Assembly: GCA_012512995.1 (NCBI GenBank)
Contig: JAAZDA010000229.1
Location: 1 to 5,357 of the forward strand
DNA: 5,357 nt
Direction of reading: 5' to 3'
From: Clostridiales bacterium
GTDB taxonomy: Bacteria; Bacillota; Clostridia; Lachnospirales; Lachnospiraceae
In this document: piece by piece, positions 1 through 5,357 of the stretch
How positions within the stretch are numbered: the stretch's first letter is position 1
Layout: each line of letters starts with the position of its first letter
Translations under genes and position numbers: made by a program
Notes under the pieces: generated by a model
Seen by the model: only the letters and a program-made list of their open reading frames with translations
What the model was told of the DNA's origin: nothing
Database searches by the model: none

Positions 1-1644
1 GTATGGACCTTCCACATACGCAAGGATGTAAAGTGGGTCGACAAAGACGGCAAGGATTATGCCGATGTTACAGCCAGGGACTGGATCGCTTCCGCACAGT
101 ATGTAAATGACGCGGCGAACGAATCAGGAACACAGTATATGTATTCAACAGGAGCCGTGGTTCATAATGCACAGGCTTACTATGATTACACAGCATATAT
201 GATCGCCTCAGAAAATGGCACAAAGACGACGGATGAAGACGGGAATGAACTCGAGCCCGTCGATGAAGTCGATGTGAACAGTATCGGCGTCACAGCGCCT
301 GACGATTACACACTTGTCTATACGCTTGATCAGCCGTGTTCTTTCTTCCTCAGTGTACTTACATATGCTTCATATCTTCCGGTAAACGCACAGTTCCTTG
401 AACAGTGCGGTGATCAATTCGGACTTGATAATGACAACCTGCTGTACTGCGGCGCTTACATCCTCAGCACATATTCACCGCAGGAGGAGCATGTTCTTAC
501 AAAGAACGAATCATATTGGGACAAAGACAATGTAAAGATCGGAACTCTGCAGAGCACATATAATGCAGAAGCTGATTCAGTCGGTGCCAGCATGTATAAG
601 GCCGGTGATATCGATGCGGTCTCCATCACTTCTGATCTTCTTGATTCATGGCTCAATGATGACTCAACAAAGGATCTTGTTCATGGAACAAGACCTAATA
701 ACTCTTACAGCTATTTCTACAGCTTCAACTTTGATCCTGAATTTGATGCAGAGTATGAGCCTGATAACTGGAAGATAGCAGTCAATAATGAGAATTTCCG
801 TCTTGCACTTACAAGCGCTATGGATAGAGTCAAGGCTATTACAGTAAATGAACCTTATAATCCTGAAGGAGTGATTAACAATACTGTAACTCCTACAGCT
901 TTCTGCAGCGCAGGCGGCAAGGATTATACACAGTATGACGCACTCAAGTCATACACAGATGGCGATAGTTTTGACGCAGACAAGGCTGTAGAGTACCGCG
1001 ATGCAGCCAGGAAGGAACTTGAGGCAGCAGGCTGCACATTCCCTGTAAAGGTTCTTATGCCTTACAATCCGTCAACAACTAACTGGGATAAAGAATGCCA
1101 GGTGCTCGAGCAGCAGATGGAAGGTGTGCTCGGCAGCGATTTCATTGACATAATTGTCGAGGCAGGACCTGAGACAGGATTCCTTTCATCAGTCAGAAGA
1201 AGCGGATGCTATGCATTCATGAAGTGTAACTGGGGTGCTGATTACGCTGATCCTGAAACATGGACAGAGCCTTTCACAGCTGATAACAATTATGGCTTCT
1301 GGGATCTTTCAGAGGATGAGAACACGAGCGCTCTGTACAAGGAGTATCAGGCAAAAGTCGACGAGGCATCAGCAATTTATGATGATGACGAAGCACGTTA
1401 CACAGCATTTTCTGAAGCTGAGGCAATCCTCATTGAGAATGCGATCATTGTTCCTTTCAGCATCTCAAGCAATGGATACGAAGTATCAAAACTTAACAGC
1501 CTTGAGGGTGAATATGCTCCTTACGGCATGACTCTCATGAAGTACAAGTTCATGTCAGTACATGATACTTCGATGAGCATGGATGACTGGAATACAGCTC
1601 TTGATAAATGGAAGAGCGAGAGAGAAAAGGCAATTGCCAAATAG
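1..1644 (+). CDS. oppA: Peptide ABC transporter solute-binding protein OppA (5' truncated)
   Basis: The reading frame is open from base 1 and ends at TAG 1642-1644, giving 547 visible residues. It is the C-terminal part of a family 5 extracellular solute-binding protein (SBP_bac_5), which captures peptides outside the cell and delivers them to the OppBC channel. Visible family hallmarks, numbered from base 1, are the opening block VWTFHIRKDVKW (residues 1-12), TARDW (24-28), DDYTLVYTL, LLYCGAYILS near 146-155, NESYWDKDN, and the late block NWGADYADPETW (410-421). The signal peptide and lipobox are off the left edge. Judging from family layout, roughly 100 residues are missing. The C-terminus (SMDDWNTALDKWKSEREKA) resembles AmiA/OppA tails of Gram-positive bacteria. 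Eight cysteines are visible. Peptides are the likely substrate because the downstream genes are OppBCDF-like, but the family also includes dipeptide, nickel and sugar binders, so specificity is inferred. Confidence 0.93.
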   Translation, partial: VWTFHIRKDVKWVDKDGKDYADVTARDWIASAQYVNDAANESGTQYMYSTGAVVHNAQAYYDYTAYMIASENGTKTTDEDGNELEPVDEVDVNSIGVTAPDDYTLVYTLDQPCSFFLSVLTYASYLPVNAQFLEQCGDQFGLDNDNLLYCGAYILSTYSPQEEHVLTKNESYWDKDNVKIGTLQSTYNAEADSVGASMYKAGDIDAVSITSDLLDSWLNDDSTKDLVHGTRPNNSYSYFYSFNFDPEFDAEYEPDNWKIAVNNENFRLALTSAMDRVKAITVNEPYNPEGVINNTVTPTAFCSAGGKDYTQYDALKSYTDGDSFDADKAVEYRDAARKELEAAGCTFPVKVLMPYNPSTTNWDKECQVLEQQMEGVLGSDFIDIIVEAGPETGFLSSVRRSGCYAFMKCNWGADYADPETWTEPFTADNNYGFWDLSEDENTSALYKEYQAKVDEASAIYDDDEARYTAFSEAEAILIENAIIVPFSISSNGYEVSKLNSLEGEYAPYGMTLMKYKFMSVHDTSMSMDDWNTALDKWKSEREKAIAK

Positions 1645-1645
1645 T

Positions 1646-1671
1646 CAGTCCAATTTTCTTGAAATTGACTG
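1646..1671 (+). other. Weak stem-loop just after the oppA stop
   Basis: CAGTC (1646-1650) plus AATTT (1652-1656) pair with AAATT (1662-1666) plus GACTG (1667-1671). One C (1651) bulges and the loop is TCTTG. The hairpin begins two bases after the oppA stop codon. No T-run follows, so it is not an intrinsic terminator by itself. It could protect the 3' end of an oppA transcript from exonucleases, or it could be chance. The pairing is seen; the role is inferred. Confidence 0.4.
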
Positions 1672-1707
1672 TTCACAAGACGGAATAGTATGCAATAATG
1701 TAACTCA

Positions 1708-1740
1708 AGTCCCGGCGGTTTGAGACCGCCGGGATTTTAT
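1708..1740 (+). terminator. Candidate intrinsic terminator/attenuator between oppA and oppB
   Basis: A perfect 10-bp GC-rich stem pairs TCCCGGCGGT (1710-1719) with ACCGCCGGGA (1725-1734) around the loop TTGAG. It is followed at once by TTTT, then A and T (1735-1740). The stem can extend outward with a G-T wobble and an A-T pair. The T-run is short, so partial termination is more likely than complete termination. No strong promoter is evident before oppB. The simplest reading is an attenuator giving excess oppA mRNA with some read-through into oppBCDF, an arrangement common where a binding-protein gene leads a transporter operon. Alternatively oppB has its own promoter in the gap and this is a full terminator. 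Confidence 0.7.
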
Positions 1741-1767
1741 AAATGGCGGCACTGCATCGCGGTGATG

Positions 1768-1875
1768 AATAACAGCAGTAAAAGCTGGTTGCAGTCACAA
1801 ATGCGGGCAGTTATAGAGAAATGTAATAACAGCAGCAAACGGCTGACGGAAATCAGGTCAATCAATTGCAGTAAA
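1768..1875 (+). repeat. Short imperfect direct repeats in the oppA-oppB gap
   Basis: AATAACAGCAGTAAA at 1768-1782 recurs as AATAACAGCAGCAAA at 1825-1839, a 14 of 15 match offset by 57 bases. The core GCAGYAAA appears a third time at 1868-1875, next to the oppB ribosome site. TTGCAGT occurs at 1789-1795 and again at 1866-1872. These could be operator half-sites for a regulator, decayed coding sequence, or simple chance repetition. Nothing in the window identifies a regulator. Apart from these repeats, the hairpins and the ribosome site, I see no gene in the 243-base gap. Confidence 0.5.
1789..1817 (+). promoter_or_regulatory. Weak candidate promoter for oppB
   Basis: TTGCAG (1789-1794) and TATAGA (1812-1817) are separated by 17 bases and loosely resemble -35 and -10 elements (3 of 6 and 4 of 6 matches). 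The position after the hairpin and about 70 bases before the oppB start would suit a secondary promoter. The match is poor and could easily be chance. Confidence 0.2.
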
Positions 1876-1883
1876 GGACAGGA
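1873..1883 (+). promoter_or_regulatory. Ribosome binding site deciding the oppB GTG start
   Basis: AAAGGACAGGA contains AAAGGA (1873-1878) and AGGA (1880-1883) at suitable distances before GTG 1888. AAAGG ends 10 bases before the start. The in-frame ATGs farther upstream, at 1765 and 1801, have no such purine-rich site, which favours the GTG. Confidence 0.7.
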
Positions 1884-1887
1884 CACA

Positions 1888-2838
1888 GTGACAAAGTACA
1901 TTTCAAAACGAATCCTTCATTCTCTGATCACATTATGTATAGTGATCGTCATAGTTCTGGCGCTGTTGCGACAGATGCCGATCGAGGGCTATTTCAATAA
2001 CTTTGATAAGATGTCGCAGACACAGATCAACGTCACACTCAAGCAACTTGGACTCAAGGATCCACTGCCGGTGCAGGTCGGTCGATATTTTGTACAGCTT
2101 CTGCATGGTGATTTCGGAACGTCGATAAAGTATCGCGCGGGATACTCGAACGCAAAGATAATCGCGCAGAAGGCACCGCTATCCATAGAAATCGGACTCA
2201 TTTCACTTGCAATTGCTCTTATATTAGGACTTCCGCTCGGCGCCGCCATGGCCAGGTCAACACGAAGTAAATTCAAGATATGGGATCGTTTTGGCACGGT
2301 GCTTATTGTAATTGTTCAGGCAATACCATCTGCTGTTTATTATCTGCTTATTCAACTATACGGAAGTGAGTGGTTCGGTGTATCGATGTTGTTCAGCCGC
2401 AGTAATTACGCGACATGGATTCTTCCGATCTTTTCCCTTTCTCTCGGCAATATTGTCTATTATGCCATGTGGCTCCGTCGTTTCATGGTGGATGAAGCAA
2501 ACAAGGATTACATAAAACTTGCCTGTGCAAAGGGAGTTTCCCAAAAGAAGATCTGGAACCGGCACGTCTTCCGCAACGCAATAGTTCCCCTTGTCCAATA
2601 CATTCCGAATTCGATTCTGTTCACACTGATGGGCTCCCTGTATGTAGAGAGTCTATATTCCATCCCCGGAATGGGAGGCCTGCTCGTACAGGCAATCAAG
2701 ATCCAGGACAACACGCTGGTCGAAGCACTGGTCGTGTTGTATTCGATGATTTCAGTCGTGGGACTCCTGCTGGGAGATATTCTGATGGCAATCTTTGATC
2801 CTCGCATCAGTTTCACCGGAAAGGAGGGTGCACGCTGA
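1888..2838 (+). CDS. oppB: Oligopeptide ABC transporter permease OppB
   Basis: This is an integral membrane subunit of the importer, 316 residues from GTG 1888, a normal OppB length. I chose this start because the protein then begins TKYISKRILHSLITL, the standard OppB opening, and a ribosome site precedes it. The frame is open back to about 1699, which would add an unconvincing polar extension. Visible features are the first membrane span at about 9-27, the OppB periplasmic block RYFVQLLHGDFGTSIKYR (66-83), further spans near 98-118, 135-157, 177-196, 236-253 and 281-303, and the cytoplasmic coupling loop YIKLACAKG (208-216) with RHVFRN (225-230) and P234, which docks on the ATPase. The tail is DPRISFTGKEGAR. 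Its stop overlaps the oppC start by one base. It forms the peptide channel with OppC. The family call is firm; the peptide substrate is inferred. Confidence 0.95.
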   Translation: MTKYISKRILHSLITLCIVIVIVLALLRQMPIEGYFNNFDKMSQTQINVTLKQLGLKDPLPVQVGRYFVQLLHGDFGTSIKYRAGYSNAKIIAQKAPLSIEIGLISLAIALILGLPLGAAMARSTRSKFKIWDRFGTVLIVIVQAIPSAVYYLLIQLYGSEWFGVSMLFSRSNYATWILPIFSLSLGNIVYYAMWLRRFMVDEANKDYIKLACAKGVSQKKIWNRHVFRNAIVPLVQYIPNSILFTLMGSLYVESLYSIPGMGGLLVQAIKIQDNTLVEALVVLYSMISVVGLLLGDILMAIFDPRISFTGKEGAR

Positions 2839-3872
2839 TGAATTCGTTTGCTGATCTTGGTTCGTCAAAACTTGAATCCTCCCTTAATGATGAACTTAAG
2901 AAACATGTTTCCGCATATGATAAATGCAAGGATCTCCCTGAGGACGAACTTTTCACACCGGCAGAGTTTGACAGTTCTGAAGCTGAAATGGGCGGGTATT
3001 CCAATTATTCATACTGGAAGGCCACGCTGAGGGCGTTCCTCCACAATAAGACAGCGGTCTTCTTCCTCACTGTAATAGTTATCGTACTTGCTTTTACATT
3101 TATACAGCCGCTGCTTCCTAATCAGCGCAGCGCCAAAACTATTTATAACGATCCTGAGACGGGCATCCAGATAGTCAACAGACAACCTGACAGCGAGTTC
3201 TGGTTTGGGACTAACTCCATAGGGCAGGATCTTTGGGCACGCACCTGGGCAGGCACGAGAACATCGCTCGGAATAGGTTTTGCCGTGGCTTGCTGGGAAG
3301 CACTTTTCGGGACTGTAATAGGACTTCTCTGGGGCTATGTAAGAAAACTTGATACATTCTTTACAGAGTTTTATAACATCTTCGATAATGTGCCGCAGAC
3401 ACTTGTTCTGATATTGATCTCATACATCATGAAGCCAGGTGTCAACACGATAATCTTTGCACTGTGTCTGACAGGCTGGCTCGGGATGGCGAGGTTCATA
3501 AGAAATCAGGTAGTCATCATAAGAGACCGTGATTATAACCTCGCGTCGAGATGCCTCGGCACATCGACAGGCAGGATCATCACGAAGAATCTGCTGCCTT
3601 ATCTTGTTTCGGTCATAACACTTCGAATGGCTCTTGCAATTCCCGAGGCTATAGGAAACGAAGTATTTGTAACTTACATAGGGATTGGACTTCCGACAGA
3701 CATGGCATCGCTCGGGAACCTGGTACAGGCAGGGCGCCTTGTGATGAGCCAGCCGGAGCTGCGTTATCAGCTGCTGTTCCCGACGGCAGTGCTCGCGGTG
3801 ATCACAATATCGCTCTACATTGTCGGCAACTCATTTGCTGACGCTGCTGACCCTAAGAACCACGTGGATTGA
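2838..3872 (+). CDS. oppC: Oligopeptide ABC transporter permease OppC
   Basis: This is the second membrane subunit of the channel, 344 residues. The ATG overlaps the oppB stop (TGATG) and is preceded by a near-ideal AAGGAGG (2821-2827) 10 bases upstream, so the start is well supported and translation is probably coupled to oppB. The protein has a long acidic, polar cytoplasmic N-terminus (1-72), a first membrane span at about 73-91, then the OppC hallmark FWFGTNSIGQDLWARTWAGT (121-140) ahead of the main transport domain. Further spans lie near 145-166, 186-199, 203-220, 256-280 and 312-330. The coupling loop contains RDYNLASRCLGTS (231-243) followed by NLLPY (251-255). The ending NSFADAADPKNHVD is typical of OppC proteins, which end near a DP motif. 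The N-terminal extension is longer than in the compact enteric OppC, but AmiD/OppC-like proteins of clostridia often carry one. Confidence 0.95.
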   Translation: MNSFADLGSSKLESSLNDELKKHVSAYDKCKDLPEDELFTPAEFDSSEAEMGGYSNYSYWKATLRAFLHNKTAVFFLTVIVIVLAFTFIQPLLPNQRSAKTIYNDPETGIQIVNRQPDSEFWFGTNSIGQDLWARTWAGTRTSLGIGFAVACWEALFGTVIGLLWGYVRKLDTFFTEFYNIFDNVPQTLVLILISYIMKPGVNTIIFALCLTGWLGMARFIRNQVVIIRDRDYNLASRCLGTSTGRIITKNLLPYLVSVITLRMALAIPEAIGNEVFVTYIGIGLPTDMASLGNLVQAGRLVMSQPELRYQLLFPTAVLAVITISLYIVGNSFADAADPKNHVD

Positions 3873-3887
3873 CAGGAAAGGCAAGTT

Positions 3888-5012
3888 ATGGATTATAACG
3901 ACATTCAAAAAGGTGAAACCCTTATATCGATCAAAGATCTGACATTTGACTTCACGCTCCGCGGGCAGACACTGCATGCGCTGCGCGGGATATCGCTTGA
4001 TATTAAAAAAGGTGAGAGTCTTGCGATCGTCGGCGAGTCAGGCTCAGGCAAGAGTGTTTTCGTGAGCAACCTCATGGGCCTGAATGCCCAGAATGGTCAT
4101 GTGTCAGGAGGCTCCATCATGTACCGCGGTCTTGATCTGACAAAACTCACGACAGAGAAGGACTGGTCTGAGATAAGGGGACGCAGGATCGCCATGATCA
4201 TGCAGGATCCCATGACCTCTCTGAATCCCCTCAAAACAATTGGATGGCAGATATCTGAGGCAGTCGAACTGCACAGGGGTCTCCATGGGGATGAAGCAAA
4301 GAATGCTGTATATGAATTGCTGGCAGATGTTGGTATTTCAGATCCGGCGCGCAGATACAAACAGTATCCTTATGAGTTTTCAGGAGGAATGAGACAGAGA
4401 GTAGTAATCGCCATAGCTCTGGCCTGCAAGCCGGAGATCCTTATATGTGATGAGCCGACGACAGCTCTTGATGTGACTATACAGGCGCAGATACTTGGCA
4501 TTCTTCGAAGACTCCAGGAAAAGTATGAACTGACTTTGATCTATATCACGCACGATCTGGGAGTCGTTGCTGATGTCGCAGACTTTGTTGCTGTCATGTA
4601 CGCAGGAGATATAGTGGAGGTTGGCAGCTGCAATGAGATCTTTTACGACCCGAAGCATCCATATACATGGGCGCTGCTGTCCAGTCTGCCACAGCTGGGA
4701 ATCAAGGGCGAACAACTCTATTCCATCGAAGGAACACCTCCAAACCTGTTCTATGAAGTTCACGGAGATGCTTTCGCGGCGCGCAATCCACATCCGCTCA
4801 AGATAGATTTTGTAAAGCGCCCGCCGATGTTCGAGGTCACGCCTACACATTTTGCGAGGACATGGCTCCTTGATCCGAGATCGCCCGGGGTGGAGAAACC
4901 TGAGCACATTAAGCGACTGAACGAGAAATATAAGGAACTCATGAAGAAGAACGGCGAAAGCGTGTCCGGGCGGGAGCCGGCCAAGACAGCATTGGAAGGA
5001 GCCGCTATATGA
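3888..5012 (+). CDS. oppD: Oligopeptide ABC transporter ATPase OppD
   Basis: This is a cytoplasmic ATP-hydrolysing subunit that drives transport through OppBC, 374 residues. The ATG lies 15 bases after oppC, with AGGAAAGG (3874-3881) six bases upstream. All nucleotide-binding motifs are intact: Walker A GESGSGKS (49-56), Q-loop with Q106 in MIMQDPMTSLNP, signature FSGGMRQR (164-171), Walker B ILICDEP (184-190, D188 and E189), D-loop ALD (193-195), and switch histidine H222 in THDLG. The C-terminal oligopeptide/dipeptide domain follows from about 250 (DPKHPYTWALLSSLP). In that domain the block GDAFAARN...HFARTWLLDP (293-330) has no cysteine where many OppD/DppD relatives carry four iron-sulfur ligands. 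From memory, AmiE of streptococci is likewise cysteine-free here. The charged tail after about 340 looks variable. The last codons overlap the oppF start. Confidence 0.96.
   Translation: MDYNDIQKGETLISIKDLTFDFTLRGQTLHALRGISLDIKKGESLAIVGESGSGKSVFVSNLMGLNAQNGHVSGGSIMYRGLDLTKLTTEKDWSEIRGRRIAMIMQDPMTSLNPLKTIGWQISEAVELHRGLHGDEAKNAVYELLADVGISDPARRYKQYPYEFSGGMRQRVVIAIALACKPEILICDEPTTALDVTIQAQILGILRRLQEKYELTLIYITHDLGVVADVADFVAVMYAGDIVEVGSCNEIFYDPKHPYTWALLSSLPQLGIKGEQLYSIEGTPPNLFYEVHGDAFAARNPHPLKIDFVKRPPMFEVTPTHFARTWLLDPRSPGVEKPEHIKRLNEKYKELMKKNGESVSGREPAKTALEGAAI
4994..5001 (+). promoter_or_regulatory. Ribosome binding site of oppF inside the end of oppD
   Basis: GGAAGGAG lies within the last codons of oppD and ends seven bases before ATG 5009. 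It fixes the oppF start at the ATGA overlap. Confidence 0.8.
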
Positions 5013-5357
5013 GCTATGAAGGAAATGCAAGAGAAAAGCTCGTTGAAGTAGATAACATTTCCGTGCAGTTCGGAAAGAAAAGCAGACCGTTCACTGCGGT
5101 AGACGGTGTGTCATTTGACATCTACAAAGGTGAGACATTCGGCCTTGTAGGCGAATCGGGATCAGGCAAAACTACCATAGGCCGCGCCATCATCAGGGTG
5201 AACCCGATATCTTCAGGCGAAATACGTTTTGCCGGGAAAAGAATATCAGGAAAGCTGTCACCGTCAGAAGACAGGCAGGTAACAAAAGATATCCAGATGA
5301 TATTCCAGGATCCGATGCGCAGTCTCAATGAGAGAGCCAAGGTCGGTTATATCGTTA
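5009..5357 (+). CDS. oppF: Oligopeptide ABC transporter ATPase OppF (3' truncated)
   Basis: This is the second ATPase subunit, partner of OppD. 116 codons are visible before the window ends. The ATG overlaps the oppD stop by four bases (ATGA) and has the GGAAGGAG site upstream, so translational coupling is likely. Residues 11-15 (LVEVD) and 30-38 (AVDGVSFDI) are the usual opening strands of this family. Walker A is GESGSGKTT (48-56, K54), and the Q-loop is MIFQDPMRSLNERAKV with Q100. The wording SLNERAKV, rather than the SLNPR of enteric OppF, matches my recollection of Gram-positive AmiF/OppF. The signature motif, Walker B, switch histidine and C-terminal domain lie beyond the right edge, so integrity of the whole gene cannot be judged. 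The intact frame up to the edge shows no sign of decay. Confidence 0.93.
   Translation, partial: MSYEGNAREKLVEVDNISVQFGKKSRPFTAVDGVSFDIYKGETFGLVGESGSGKTTIGRAIIRVNPISSGEIRFAGKRISGKLSPSEDRQVTKDIQMIFQDPMRSLNERAKVGYIV

Noticed and set aside
1235..1531. A 98-codon plus-strand frame inside oppA
   Set aside because: It overlaps the conserved NWGADYADP region of OppA in another frame. The repetitive basic product looks like a shadow translation.
1645..1887. Possible small gene, riboswitch or T-box in the oppA-oppB gap
   Set aside because: Frames starting at 1691 and 1743 stop within a few codons. I see no T-box consensus, no known riboswitch core and no tRNA-like fold; only the hairpins and short repeats are supportable.
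1989..2297. Minus-strand frame opposite oppB, and a similar one at 2508-2816
   Set aside because: Both are opposite well-conserved OppB segments and have no convincing ribosome site or domain.
3551..3841. A 96-codon plus-strand frame inside oppC
   Set aside because: It is out of frame within the clearly conserved transport domain of OppC, and its translation is charged and low in hydrophobic residues with no recognisable family.
4380..5030. A 216-codon open frame on the minus strand opposite oppD
   Set aside because: It lies wholly across the conserved oppD/oppF coding region. Its product resembles no family I recognise, and the plus strand carries every ATPase motif. It is a codon-bias shadow.
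1..5357. Mobile elements, CRISPR arrays, toxin-antitoxin or defence genes
   Set aside because: No transposase, terminal inverted repeats, regularly spaced repeats or foreign-looking gene is visible. The window is fully taken up by the transporter operon.

Overview
The window holds most of an oligopeptide-type ABC importer operon, all on the + strand, in the order oppA (3' part), oppB, oppC, oppD, oppF (5' part). It is cut at both ends: oppA lacks its start and signal peptide, and oppF runs off after 116 codons. The proteins look like those of Gram-positive Bacillota. They have AmiF/OppF-type wording in OppF (SLNERAKV), an AmiE-like OppD tail, strong AAGGAGG-type Shine-Dalgarno sites and a GTG start. 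Base composition looks moderate (mid-to-upper 40s % GC by eye). A clostridial host, perhaps Lachnospiraceae-like, is my best guess. That placement is inference.

Layout: bases 1-1644 encode the extracellular solute-binding protein. Bases 1645-1887 are a 243-base gap. It holds a weak bulged hairpin just after the oppA stop, a strong GC-rich hairpin with a short T-run that looks like an intrinsic terminator or attenuator, a repeat-rich stretch, and the Shine-Dalgarno site of oppB. Then come two membrane permeases (1888-2838 and 2838-3872) and two ATPases (3888-5012 and 5009 onward). From oppB onward the genes are tightly packed: a 1-nt overlap (TGATG), a 15-nt gap with its own ribosome site, and a 4-nt overlap (ATGA). 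This suggests one transcript with translational coupling.

The genes work together as one importer. OppA captures peptides outside the cell, OppB and OppC form the membrane channel, and OppD and OppF hydrolyse ATP on the inner face. The hairpin after oppA would let the binding protein be made in excess over the membrane and ATPase subunits, a common arrangement in such operons.

I looked for an undescribed system and did not find one. The region is a recognisable opp/ami operon. The points most worth a second look are the 243-base oppA-oppB gap (hairpins, repeats, an open frame leading into oppB) and the OppD C-terminal domain, where all the cysteines expected in iron-sulfur-type relatives are replaced.
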